This document shows, in pieces, positions 32,121 to 40,944 of a stretch of DNA of 64,000 nucleotides; the first letter of the stretch is position 1, and every line of letters starts with the position of its first letter. The stretch is from Pseudomonas sp. Marseille-Q3773 (GTDB taxonomy: Bacteria; Pseudomonadota; Gammaproteobacteria; Pseudomonadales; Pseudomonadaceae), in NCBI RefSeq assembly GCF_916618955.1, contig NZ_OU745390.1:1860001-1924000 (forward strand), written 5' to 3'. The notes under the pieces were generated by a model. It did not search any database, was not told the DNA's origin, and saw nothing but the letters and a program-made list of their open reading frames with translations. A program made the translations under genes and the position numbers.

Positions 32121-32392
32121 GCTCCGTCTCCTGAACCAAAGAATGCCCAATGTTGGAAACCTGACCTGGCAGATGATTGCCTCGCCCTGACCAATGGCTC
32201 AGGTCAACCCCCGAGGTCATGGATAATGACCAGAATGGTCACATGAGCATGTTCTACTGAGCCCGCCACGACCGGAAACGCCACTGCAAGGTCAGCAACC
32301 CTGACGAAATGCATATCCCGCCCTTTCGGTCTGCGGCAAGTGAAGGCACAATGCGTGTCCTTTTTTTGGCCGGCCTGGCCGGGGGCCTTTAA

Positions 32393-33490
32393 ATGATCAA
32401 GACGCCGTACTACCTCATCGATAAAACCAAGCTGCTGGGCAACATGGAGAAGATCGCCTATGTGCGCGAACACTCCGGTGCCAAGGCCCTGCTCGCCCTC
32501 AAGTGCTTTGCCACCTGGTCGGTCTTCGACCTGATGCAACAGTACATGGACGGCACCACCTCTTCCTCGCTGTACGAGCTCAAGCTCGGCCGCCAGAAGT
32601 TCGCCGGCGAGACCCACGCCTACAGCGTGGCCTGGGCCGACGACGAGGTCGAGGAAATGCTCGAGAACTGCGACAAGATCATCTTCAACTCGATCGGCCA
32701 GCTGCAGCGCTTTGCCGAACAGTCCGAAGGCAAGGTCCGCGGCCTGCGCGTCAACCCGCAGGTCAGCAGTTCCGACTACCTGCTGGCCGACCCGGCCCGC
32801 CCGTTCAGCCGCCTGGGCGAATGGGACCCGGCCAAGGTCGAGCAGGTGATTTCGCAAATCTCCGGGTTCATGTTCCACAACAACTGCGAAAACGGCGATT
32901 TCGGTCTGTTCGACAAGATGCTCGGCCACATCGAAGAGCGCTTCGGCCACCTGCTGCACCAGGTCGAATGGGTAAGCCTCGGTGGCGGCATTCACTTCAC
33001 CGGTGAAGACTATGCCCTGGACGCGTTCTGCGCACGGCTGAAAGCCTTCTCGGAAAAATACGCCGTGCAGGTGTACCTGGAGCCGGGCGAAGCAGCCATC
33101 ACCAACAGCGCCTCGCTGGAAGTGACCGTGCTCGACACGCTGTACAACGGCAAGCACCTGGCCGTGGTCGACAGCTCGATCGAGGCGCACATGCTCGACC
33201 TGCTGATCTATCGCCTTAACGCCAAGATGGCCCCGAACGACGGTGCCCATACCTACATGGTCTGTGGCAAGTCGTGCCTGGCCGGCGACATCTTCGGCGA
33301 ATACCAATTCGACCGCCCGCTGGCCATCGGCGATCGCCTGTCGTTCGTCGACGCAGCGGGTTACACCATGGTCAAGAAAAACTGGTTCAACGGTCTGAAA
33401 ATGCCATCCATCGTGGTCAAGCAACTCGACGGCAGCGTCGAAGTGGTGCGCGAGTTCGGTTTCGAAGACTACGTTTCCAGCCTGTCGTAA
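32393..33490 (+). CDS. nspC: Carboxynorspermidine decarboxylase
   Basis: 365-residue alanine-racemase-fold PLP decarboxylase producing norspermidine (or spermidine) from the carboxylated precursor. PLP lysine in LLALKCFATW, plus FHNNCENGDF, SLGGGIHFTGEDY, EPGEAAITNS and CGKSCLAGDIFGEY, the substrate cysteine/aspartate region. Starts at ATG 32393. Followed 31 bases later by the partner dehydrogenase, so the two steps are co-expressed. Confidence 0.93.
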   Translation: MIKTPYYLIDKTKLLGNMEKIAYVREHSGAKALLALKCFATWSVFDLMQQYMDGTTSSSLYELKLGRQKFAGETHAYSVAWADDEVEEMLENCDKIIFNSIGQLQRFAEQSEGKVRGLRVNPQVSSSDYLLADPARPFSRLGEWDPAKVEQVISQISGFMFHNNCENGDFGLFDKMLGHIEERFGHLLHQVEWVSLGGGIHFTGEDYALDAFCARLKAFSEKYAVQVYLEPGEAAITNSASLEVTVLDTLYNGKHLAVVDSSIEAHMLDLLIYRLNAKMAPNDGAHTYMVCGKSCLAGDIFGEYQFDRPLAIGDRLSFVDAAGYTMVKKNWFNGLKMPSIVVKQLDGSVEVVREFGFEDYVSSLS

Positions 33491-33521
33491 GACCGGCTTT
33501 CAGTAAGGAGCAAGGGATAAA

Positions 33522-34766
33522 TTGAAGAAGAACGTTCTTATCATTGGTGCAGGAGGTGTCGCCAAGGTGGTGGCCCACAAGTGCGCGCAGCATAACGACG
33601 AACTGGGTCGTATCGCTATCGCGTCACGGAACATCTCCAAATGCCAGGCCATCATCGACAGCGTCAAGGCCAAGGGTAGCCTCAAGGTACCCGCCGACAT
33701 CCAGGCCTTCTCGCTCAATGCCCTTGATGTCGAGGCGACCAAGACACTGATCCGCGAGACCGAATCGCAGATCGTGATCAACGTCGGTTCCGCCTTCCTC
33801 AACATGTCGGTGCTGCGTGCCTGCATCGATACCGGTGTCGCCTACCTGGACACCGCCATCCACGAAGAGCCGGGCAAGATCTGCGAAACCCCGCCGTGGT
33901 ACGGCAACTACGAGTGGAAACACCTCGAAGAGTGCCAGGCCAAGAACATTACCGCCATTCTCGGCGTCGGTTTCGACCCGGGTGTGGTGAACAGCTACGC
34001 CAAACTGGCGCAGCAACAGTATTTCGACAGCATTGACTCGATCGACATTCTCGATGTCAATGCCGGTTCGCATGGCAAGTACTTTGCCACCAACTTCGAC
34101 CCGGAAATCAACTTCCGCGAATTCACCGGGCAAGTCTGGAGCTGGCAGAACAGCCAGTGGACCAGCAACAGCATGTTCGAAGTCAAGCGTACCGACGACC
34201 TGCCAATAGTCGGTTCGCAGAACCTGTACCTGACCGGCCATGATGAAGTTCACTCGCTTTCGAAGAACCTCAACGTGCCGAACGTGCGTTTCTGGATGAG
34301 CTTCGGCGAACACTACATCAACGTGTTCACCGTGCTGAAGAACCTGGGCCTGCTCTCCGAGCAACCGGTGAAGACCGCCGAAGGCCTGGAAGTGGTACCG
34401 CTGAAGGTGGTCAAGGCCGTATTGCCGGACCCCGCCTCGCTGGCTCCGGGCTACACCGGCAAGACCTGCATCGGCGACCTGGTCAAGGGCACCAAGGATG
34501 GCCAGCCGCGCGAAGTGTTCATCTACAACGTGGCCGACCACGAAGAAGCCTACGCCGAGACCGACAGCCAGGGCATCTCCTACACCGCCGGGGTTCCACC
34601 GGTGGCTGCCGCCCTGCTGGTTGCCCGTGGCGAGTGGGATGCCAAACGCATGGTCAACGTCGAGGAGCTGCCAGCCGAGCCGTTCCTCAAGGCGCTGGAC
34701 GTGATGGGCCTGCCAACCCGCATCAAGGATGAAAAAGGCGATCGTCCGTGGGACGCTGAAGCCTAA
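33522..34766 (+). CDS. Carboxynorspermidine/carboxyspermidine dehydrogenase (saccharopine dehydrogenase family)
   Basis: 414 residues; NAD(P)H-dependent condensation of a diamine with aspartate semialdehyde to give the substrate of NspC. N-terminal Rossmann motif VLIIGAGGVAKVVAHK, then VGFDPGVVNSYAK, ILDVNAGSHGKYF and a conserved NVADHEEAYAETDSQGI. The apparent start is TTG at 33522 with AAGGAG 12 bases upstream; no ATG is nearby. A strong terminator ends the operon 15 bases later. In this operon the decarboxylase gene comes first. Confidence 0.9.
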   Translation: MKKNVLIIGAGGVAKVVAHKCAQHNDELGRIAIASRNISKCQAIIDSVKAKGSLKVPADIQAFSLNALDVEATKTLIRETESQIVINVGSAFLNMSVLRACIDTGVAYLDTAIHEEPGKICETPPWYGNYEWKHLEECQAKNITAILGVGFDPGVVNSYAKLAQQQYFDSIDSIDILDVNAGSHGKYFATNFDPEINFREFTGQVWSWQNSQWTSNSMFEVKRTDDLPIVGSQNLYLTGHDEVHSLSKNLNVPNVRFWMSFGEHYINVFTVLKNLGLLSEQPVKTAEGLEVVPLKVVKAVLPDPASLAPGYTGKTCIGDLVKGTKDGQPREVFIYNVADHEEAYAETDSQGISYTAGVPPVAAALLVARGEWDAKRMVNVEELPAEPFLKALDVMGLPTRIKDEKGDRPWDAEA

Positions 34767-34773
34767 GCGGCAA

Positions 34774-34809
34774 AGAAAGGGGGGCGCCATTCAGGCGCCC
34801 CTTCTTTTT
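34774..34809 (+). terminator. Rho-independent terminator of the norspermidine operon
   Basis: Perfect 8-bp stem GGGGCGCC-ATTCA-GGCGCCCC followed by TTCTTTTT; A-rich sequence on the 5' side makes it partly bidirectional. Confidence 0.93.
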
Positions 34810-34955
34810 GCCTGTCCCGGCCTCATCGCTGGCAAGCCAGGTTCGTGCAGGTATGTCGCCGCCTGTAGGTGCGCCTTCAGCCGCGATCACCGGCACAGCC
34901 GGTGCCATCCACCACGCCGCCTGCTTCGCGGATAAATCCGCTCCTAACACGAGGA
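34810..34955. repeat. REP-like sequences
   Basis: Two degenerate Pseudomonas REP cores: CGGCCTCATCGCTGGCAAGC near 34817 and CTTCGCGGATAAATCCGCTC near 34927 followed by CTAAC. A CCGGCACAGCCGG hairpin lies between them. Non-coding spacer between convergent genes. Confidence 0.65.
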
Positions 34956-34961
34956 GCCTCC

Positions 34962-36008
34962 CTATTTCCGGGCCTCGAGGATCAGGTTGAACGGTGTCTG
35001 CGTCGCCCGCCGGAACCGGCTGAACCCCGCCTCCTCGAACACCGCACGCAAGCGCGCCTCCCCGGCCTGCGCCCCCAGCCCCAAGCCCACCTCCTGGGAT
35101 AACGAGTTCGGCGTGCAGATGAAGGTCGACGCGGCATAGAACAAGCGCCCGACCGGCGTCAGGTTGCCCTCCAGCGAGTCCTCGGCATAGGGTTCCACCA
35201 GCATCACCGTGCCGTCGGCTTTCAACGCGCGATAAGCATGTTTCGCCGCCCCCACCGGGTCGCCCATGTCGTGCAGGCAGTCGAAGAAGCACACCAGGTC
35301 ATGGTCATGCCCCGGATAGTCCTTGGCGGTGGCCTGCTGAAACGTGACCCGCCCCGCCACCCCCGCTTCGCGTGCGCGTTCGTTCGCCGTGGTGATGGAA
35401 GGCTCGTGGTAGTCGTAGCCAATGAAGGTGGAGGCCGGAAATGCATCGGCCATGACCAGCGTCGAAGCACCATGCCCGCATCCGACGTCAGCGACCTTGG
35501 CGCCCGCCTGCAACCTGGCGACCACGCCCTCGAGCGCCGGTAGCCACTCGGACACCAGAAAAGTGCGGTAACCCGGCCGGAAGAACCGCTCGGTCCCGCT
35601 GAACATGCACGGGTGATGACCCCCCCAGGCCAGCCCGCCGTCACCGCGCATTGCTGCAACCAGCTTGTCCTTGTCATGGAAAAGCGCCGCCACTACCGCC
35701 GCGCCACCGGCCATGTAGGCCGGGGAATCTTCCAGCGCCAAAGCCATGGCCTGTTCTTCGGGCAATACGAAGCGGCCCTGGTCGTACACCATGTAGCCCG
35801 ACGCGGCCTGGGCGTTGAGCCACTCGCGCACCAGCCGCGGGTGGCAACCGGTCTTCGCCGCCAGTGCCTCGGGGGTGGTCGGCTGGCTGTCGGCCATGGC
35901 CCGGTACAACCCCAGTTCGTCGCCGAGTATCACATTGGCCAGGGTCGCCGCCGCGCCCAGGTCGCCCACCAGCTTGCCCATGAAATCGTGAAGCCTTGCC
36001 TCGTCCAT
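34962..36008 (-). CDS. Class I SAM-dependent methyltransferase with N-terminal winged helix
   Basis: 348 residues. Residues about 20-90 form a winged-helix dimerisation domain (LAAKTGCHPRLVREWLNAQA), as in Rv2258c-type methyltransferases. The SAM site is VADVGCGHGAS, with acidic YDYHEPS, FFDCLHDMGDP and VEPYAEDS. Substrate unknown; a small secondary metabolite is typical. Single gene. Confidence 0.87.
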   Translation of the reverse strand: MDEARLHDFMGKLVGDLGAAATLANVILGDELGLYRAMADSQPTTPEALAAKTGCHPRLVREWLNAQAASGYMVYDQGRFVLPEEQAMALALEDSPAYMAGGAAVVAALFHDKDKLVAAMRGDGGLAWGGHHPCMFSGTERFFRPGYRTFLVSEWLPALEGVVARLQAGAKVADVGCGHGASTLVMADAFPASTFIGYDYHEPSITTANERAREAGVAGRVTFQQATAKDYPGHDHDLVCFFDCLHDMGDPVGAAKHAYRALKADGTVMLVEPYAEDSLEGNLTPVGRLFYAASTFICTPNSLSQEVGLGLGAQAGEARLRAVFEEAGFSRFRRATQTPFNLILEARK

Positions 36009-36127
36009 GACCTGCCCTCCTCTGCAAGAAGGCCATCGCCAGCGAGGGACGTCCGCTCCGGGGAGGCGGTGGTCGGTTGGATGGTGTTGGCCTGCCGAGC
36101 GCTACCCGGTGCAGGCCACTGCTAAGT

Positions 36128-36991
36128 CTAGTTGCCCTGCCTGGGGCGCTGGGCCTGTTCGGCAAGTTTTTCCAGCAGTACCTTGGCCAGCGCTTTGTCC
36201 GAGAACGGGTTCTGCCCGGTGATCAGTTCGCGGTCCACCATCACATTGGGTTGCCAGGCCTTGGCGTAACCCATGTCCCCTCCCGCCATCGCCATGGCGC
36301 CAGCCGGGTAGAACAACAGCCGCTGGCCGTTGAGCGAGCCCTCGAACACCTGCTCTTCCGGATCGGAGAAGATGGTCATCCGGTAGCCCTGGTATACCCA
36401 GTCCCTGGCTGCCGGCTTGTCGCCCCGCGCCAGCGCGGCCTGGTAGCCTGCCGGGTCCTGCTGGGCCGAGAGCAGGGCGATGGGGCCGTGGCAGATGGCT
36501 GCGGTAGGTTTGCCGGCCTGATGGAAATGCCGCAGCAAGGCGCCCACCTCCGGGTTGTTGGCGAGGTCAATCAGGGGCGCATGGCCACCGGGGATGAACA
36601 GCCCGGCATAACGGCCTGGATCGCCTGCCAGAACCTCGCTCAGCGACAGCGTATCGCCGATGTCAGGCAGGCTTTGGACAACCTTTTCGATGCGCTTCAT
36701 CTCGGCTGCATCGCCGCCAAAATAGCTCGGGTCGATCGAACGCGGATCGACGCTCGGGGCGTTGCCCTTCGGCGTTACCAGCACCAGCTTGTAACCAGCC
36801 TTGAGCAACTGGTCGGCTGGCACGCCGAACTCGTTGAGGTAATAACCGGTGGGGTAGCGTTGGCCGTCCTGCAACGGCAGCTGGCGCTCGCTGGACAACA
36901 GCACCAGCACCTCGCCCTTGGGCGCGGCCTGGGTACCGGTGGCAAGCAGGGAGGCAGCCACGGCAAGGGCAAGCCTGGACATCTGGATCAT
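36128..36991 (-). CDS. Exported DJ-1/PfpI (Hsp31-like) protein
   Basis: 287 residues with a good ribosome site (GAGGAG 8 bases before ATG 36991). Signal peptide about 1-22 (ALAVAASLLATGTQAA), unusual for a family that is mostly cytosolic. Catalytic elbow AICHGPIALL holds the cysteine; GLFIPGGHAPLIDL and the insert SIDPSYFGGD resemble Hsp31 glyoxalase III-type members. Possible periplasmic deglycase or glyoxalase. Divergent from a LysR regulator with a candidate operator between them. Confidence 0.87.
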   Translation of the reverse strand: MIQMSRLALAVAASLLATGTQAAPKGEVLVLLSSERQLPLQDGQRYPTGYYLNEFGVPADQLLKAGYKLVLVTPKGNAPSVDPRSIDPSYFGGDAAEMKRIEKVVQSLPDIGDTLSLSEVLAGDPGRYAGLFIPGGHAPLIDLANNPEVGALLRHFHQAGKPTAAICHGPIALLSAQQDPAGYQAALARGDKPAARDWVYQGYRMTIFSDPEEQVFEGSLNGQRLLFYPAGAMAMAGGDMGYAKAWQPNVMVDRELITGQNPFSDKALAKVLLEKLAEQAQRPRQGN

Positions 36992-37069
36992 GCAGCAATC
37001 TCCTCGATCAACTCATGGGCCATCCGTACAGGGCGACCCGATGCGCTCATGCTAGTGGCCAGGCTATGA

Positions 37070-37083
37070 TTCGATAATTCGAA
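37070..37083. promoter_or_regulatory. Candidate LysR-type operator
   Basis: TTCGATAATTCGAA: 5-base arms TTCGA/TCGAA with a TAAT spacer, containing T-N11-A, between the divergent DJ-1 and LysR genes and 7 bases before the LysR start. Confidence 0.6.
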
Positions 37084-37090
37084 AGCTCGC

Positions 37091-38044
37091 ATGGCTGTGA
37101 TCCAGAAAATGAATATCGCCAGCAAGGACTTCAACCTGCTGTACCTGTTTCATGTGCTGTACCAGGAACGCAACGCCACCCTCGCCGCCCAACGCATGGC
37201 GCTGAGCCAGCCCGCGCTCAGCCACAAGCTCAACAAGCTGCGCCACCAGTTTGGCGACCCCTTGTTCGTGCGCGCGCCGCGCGGCCTGACCCCAACACCG
37301 CGCGCCCACGAACTGGCGCCGCAGGTGGAGCGCTTGGTGGTGAGCCTGGAAGGTTTCTATGAGCGCTGCGAAGGCCGGGACTTTCTCGCCCGCCCGGCCC
37401 GCCTGCACCTGTACAGCACCGACTATGTCGAACAGACGCTGCTACCCGGACTGCTGCCGATCCTGCGCAGCGAGGCGCCGAACCTGACCTTGGTCACCCA
37501 CAACACCCGCGGCCAGCTACCCCGCGAAGCGCTTGAGAAAGGCACCTGTGACCTCGCCGTTGCCGGGTTCTATACCGACCTGCCAGACACCTTTCACCAA
37601 CAGCGCCTGCTCAGCGAACCGCTGGTGGTGCTGGCGTCACGCAGCCATCCAGGCCTGGAGAAAGGCCTGGACCTCGACGCATTCCTCGCCAGCGACCACC
37701 TGCTCACCACCCTCACCGGCGACCTCGATGGCCTGGTCGACCGCGCATTGTACAGCCAGGGCAAGCAGCGCCGGGTGGTGGCAGGCCTGTCGAGTTTCAT
37801 CGCCCCGGCGCGCCTGCTGCGCGGCACCGACCTGCTGCTGACCTGCCTGCGCTCGCTGGCCGTCGAAGCCATCGCACGCGATGACCAGCTGGTCATGTAC
37901 CCGCTGCCGCTGGCGCTGCCGGTGATCGACGTGATGCAGATCTGGCACGAGCGCACCCATGCCGATCCCCTGCGGCGGTGGTTCCGCCAACAGCTCTGGG
38001 CGGTGGCCCAGCACGCGGCGATCAGCACGGGTAACAATTCCTAA
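37091..38044 (+). CDS. LysR-family transcriptional regulator
   Basis: 317 residues. HTH at about 15-75 (FHVLYQERNATLAAQRMALS, QPALSHKLNKLRHQFGDPLF, VRAPRGLTPTPRA) and a LysR effector domain to the end. No clear ribosome site before either 37091 or the second ATG 37109, so the start is uncertain. Expected to regulate the divergent DJ-1-like gene and itself. Confidence 0.9.
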   Translation: MAVIQKMNIASKDFNLLYLFHVLYQERNATLAAQRMALSQPALSHKLNKLRHQFGDPLFVRAPRGLTPTPRAHELAPQVERLVVSLEGFYERCEGRDFLARPARLHLYSTDYVEQTLLPGLLPILRSEAPNLTLVTHNTRGQLPREALEKGTCDLAVAGFYTDLPDTFHQQRLLSEPLVVLASRSHPGLEKGLDLDAFLASDHLLTTLTGDLDGLVDRALYSQGKQRRVVAGLSSFIAPARLLRGTDLLLTCLRSLAVEAIARDDQLVMYPLPLALPVIDVMQIWHERTHADPLRRWFRQQLWAVAQHAAISTGNNS

Positions 38045-38092
38045 ACAACAACGTGACATTTTTTTCCAGCTTTCTCGCCAAGGAGCTGTCAA

Positions 38093-39430
38093 ATGAAGGT
38101 CACGGTTTTCGGTACCGGTTATGTTGGCCTCACTCAGGCAGTGTGCCTGGCCCAGGTGGGGCATTCGGTGCTGTGCATGGATGTCGACGCCGCGCGGGTC
38201 GCCGCCCTGAATGAAGGCCACTGTCCGATTTTCGAGCCGGGCCTCGCGCCAATGCTGGTGAACAACCTGGCTTGTGGTCGGCTGCGCTTCACCACCGACG
38301 CCAGCGAAGCGGCCAACTATGCCAGGTTACAGTTCATCGCGGTCGGCACCCCGCCGCAGGCTGATGGCAGCGCCGACCTCAGGCACGTGTTCGCAGTGGT
38401 CGACAGCATCCTCGAACATGCCGACGCTCCTAAGGTGATCGTCAACAAATCAACCGTCCCCGTCGGCACGGTGCACCGCATCAAGGCGCGCATCGCCCAG
38501 ACCGTGGGTGACACTCGCCGCTTCCAGGTCATCAGCAACCCAGAGTTCCTCAAGGAGGGCTCCGCCGTGGACGATTGCATGCGCCCGGAGCGCATCATCA
38601 TCGGTGGCGCGGAACCTGCCGAGGTGGAACTGCTGCGCGAGCTGTACCTGCCGTTCAGCCGCAACCGCGAAAAGCTCATGGTCATGGACGCACGCAGCGC
38701 CGAGCTGACCAAGTACGCGGCCAACTGCATGCTGGCGACCAAGATCTCGTTCATCAACGAAATCGCCAACCTGGCCGAGCACCTGGGCGCCGACATCGAG
38801 ATGGTGCGCCGTGGCATCGGTTCTGATCCGCGCATCGGCTACGACTTCATCTATGCCGGCTGCGGCTTCGGTGGCTCGTGCTTCCCCAAGGATCTGCAGG
38901 CCCTGCGCCGCAGCGCCGAGGCCGAAGGCTTCGAGCCGCAGCTGTTGCGTGCGGTGGAGTCGGTCAACGAGCGGCAAAAGGGCCGGCTGTTCAGCAAGAT
39001 CCAGCGCCATTACCCAGGTGGCGTGCGGGGCAAGGTCTTTGCCTTGTGGGGACTGTCGTTCAAGCCCAACACCAACGACATTCGCGAAGCCTCCAGCCGG
39101 GTGCTGCTGGAAGCATTGTGGGCCGCCGGTGCGCGGGTACAGGCGCATGACCCACAGGCCATGGACGAGATCCAGCGGCACTATGGCACGCGCCGCGACC
39201 TGCGCCTGGTGCCCTGCAAGGACGATGCGCTACGCGGCGCCGATGCCTTGGTGATCGTCACCGAATGGCAGGAATACCGCGTACTCGACCTGGACAAGGT
39301 GCTCCAGCAATTGGCCGACCGCGTGGTATTCGACGGGCGCAACCTGTTCGAGCCGGAGCACATGGCCGCCGCTGGCCTGACTTACTACGGCATCGGCCGT
39401 GGCCAGGGGCAACCCGCATGCCGGTACTGA
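38093..39430 (+). CDS. ugd: UDP-glucose 6-dehydrogenase
   Basis: 445 residues; oxidises UDP-glucose to UDP-glucuronate for exopolysaccharide or LPS. Rossmann VTVFGTGYVGL, VNKSTVPVGT, SNPEFLKEGSA, TKYAANCMLA, catalytic cysteine in GCGFGGSCFPKD, and C-terminal LSFKPNTNDIREA. AAGGAG lies 7 bases before the ATG. In many genomes ugd is followed by a UDP-glucuronate epimerase; here only a stub overlaps its 3' end. Confidence 0.94.
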   Translation: MKVTVFGTGYVGLTQAVCLAQVGHSVLCMDVDAARVAALNEGHCPIFEPGLAPMLVNNLACGRLRFTTDASEAANYARLQFIAVGTPPQADGSADLRHVFAVVDSILEHADAPKVIVNKSTVPVGTVHRIKARIAQTVGDTRRFQVISNPEFLKEGSAVDDCMRPERIIIGGAEPAEVELLRELYLPFSRNREKLMVMDARSAELTKYAANCMLATKISFINEIANLAEHLGADIEMVRRGIGSDPRIGYDFIYAGCGFGGSCFPKDLQALRRSAEAEGFEPQLLRAVESVNERQKGRLFSKIQRHYPGGVRGKVFALWGLSFKPNTNDIREASSRVLLEALWAAGARVQAHDPQAMDEIQRHYGTRRDLRLVPCKDDALRGADALVIVTEWQEYRVLDLDKVLQQLADRVVFDGRNLFEPEHMAAAGLTYYGIGRGQGQPACRY

Positions 39431-39555
39431 TTACCGGCATGGCCGGTATCATCGGCTACGTCCACCTGTACCAGCTGCCGACCTCCGGGCTGCGTTTCTT
39501 CACCGTCCAGGCACGCCGCCGAAGCAGCGCGCGGCCAGTGGCTGGCCACCCTTGA
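39418..39555 (+). pseudogene. Stub of a nucleotide-sugar epimerase
   Basis: ATG overlaps the last codons of ugd. MPVLITGMAGIIGYVHLYQL keeps the GxxGxxG NAD-binding start of UDP-glucuronate 5-epimerase-type SDR enzymes, then diverges into RR/S/A-rich sequence and stops at codon 46. The placement directly after ugd fits a deleted epimerase gene. Confidence 0.55.
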
Positions 39556-39689
39556 CGAGCGGCGCGGCGCTTGCGGGAGTATTGAGCTCCACACCTTCTG
39601 CGCGGTTCAGGTGGCCGTTCGGGCGAGTAGCAGAGGACGCGATGATCGCCTGAACTTCAAATGCACTTGCAATCGGCGGCTTCTCAAAA

Positions 39690-39709
39690 TACTGTATGAA
39701 TAATCAGTA
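39690..39709. promoter_or_regulatory. Second LexA-like (SOS) box
   Basis: TACTGTATGAATAATCAGTA: CTG-N10-CAG with TACTG/CAGTA arms, 14 bases upstream of the radical-SAM gene. The core is less symmetric than the box at 16423 but keeps the outer five bases perfectly. Confidence 0.7.
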
Positions 39710-39723
39710 TACGGTATGACGCC

Positions 39724-40944
39724 ATGCAACTCATTGCCAAACTCGGCATCCTCGCCGACGCCGCCAAGTACGACGCCTCCTGCGCCAGCAGCGGCGCGCC
39801 CAAGCGCAATTCGCGGGGTGGGGATGGCCTGGGTGCCACCAACGGCATGGGCATCTGCCACAGCTACCCCCCCGATGGCCGCTGCGTGTCGCTGCTCAAG
39901 GTGCTGTTGACCAACTTCTGCCTGTACGCCTGCCAGTACTGCGTGAACCGCCGCTCCAGCAACGTGCCCCGCGCCCGTTTCACCCCCGAGGAAGTGGTGC
40001 GCCTGACCCTGGATTTCTACCGGCGCAACTGCATCAGCGGTCTGTTCCTCAGTTCCGGCATCATCCGCTCGGCCGACTACACCATGGAGCAGTTGATCCG
40101 CGTGGCCCGGCTGCTGCGTGAAGAACACCACTTTCGCGGCTACATCCACCTCAAGACCATTCCCGATGCCGACCCGCTGTTGATCGAAGAGGCCGGTCGC
40201 CTGGCCGACCGCCTCAGTGTCAACATCGAACTGCCCACCGACGCCAGCCTGAAGCGCCTGGCGCCGGAAAAGCAGGCCCACACCATTCGCCAGGCAATGG
40301 GCGTCATCCACCAGGGCCAGCAAGCCGTGGCCAACGAACCCAAGGCTCCGCGCTTCACTCCCGCCGGGCAGAGCACCCAGGTGATCGTCGGTGCCGACAA
40401 TACCGACGACAGCACCCTGCTGCGCAACGCCGAGTCGCTGTACCAGGGCTACGGTCTCAAGCGCGTTTACTACTCCGCCTTCAGCCCGATCCCCGACAGC
40501 CCGGGCAGCGTGCCCCTGGCGGCACCGCCGCTGCTGCGCGAGCACCGCCTGTACCAGGCCGACTTCCTGTTGCGTGGTTATGGCTACCAGGCCGGGGAGC
40601 TGCTCGGCCAAGGCGACAACCTGGCATTGGACATCGACCCCAAGCTGGCCTGGGCACTGGCCAACCGCGAGGTCTTTCCGCTGGATGTGAACCGCGCTGA
40701 ACCCGCGCTGCTGGCGCGCATTCCGGGTATCGGCCTGCGCAGCGTCCAGCGCCTGGTCGCGCTGCGACGCGAGCGGCGCATCCGCTATGACGACCTGATC
40801 CAGCTGCGTTGCGTGCTGGACAAGGCGCGGCCGTTCATTGTCACCAGCGACTACCGCCCGGCCCAGGCCGAGCTGCGCAGCGGCCTGTTGCGGGCCCGCC
40901 TGCGCGAGCCACAGGCACCCGTGCAGATGGGGTTGTGGGGATGA
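39724..40944 (+). CDS. Putative DNA modification/repair radical SAM protein
   Basis: 406 residues of the family annotated as putative DNA modification/repair radical SAM proteins. Radical-SAM cluster motif CLYACQYC (CxxxCxxC) at about residue 62, TIM-barrel features and a C-terminal helix-hairpin-helix DNA-binding motif (ALLARIPGIGLRSVQRLVAL). Overlaps the next gene by 4 bases (ATGA). The LexA-like box immediately upstream suggests damage induction. The reaction is not established, as far as I know. Confidence 0.87.
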   Translation: MQLIAKLGILADAAKYDASCASSGAPKRNSRGGDGLGATNGMGICHSYPPDGRCVSLLKVLLTNFCLYACQYCVNRRSSNVPRARFTPEEVVRLTLDFYRRNCISGLFLSSGIIRSADYTMEQLIRVARLLREEHHFRGYIHLKTIPDADPLLIEEAGRLADRLSVNIELPTDASLKRLAPEKQAHTIRQAMGVIHQGQQAVANEPKAPRFTPAGQSTQVIVGADNTDDSTLLRNAESLYQGYGLKRVYYSAFSPIPDSPGSVPLAAPPLLREHRLYQADFLLRGYGYQAGELLGQGDNLALDIDPKLAWALANREVFPLDVNRAEPALLARIPGIGLRSVQRLVALRRERRIRYDDLIQLRCVLDKARPFIVTSDYRPAQAELRSGLLRARLREPQAPVQMGLWG

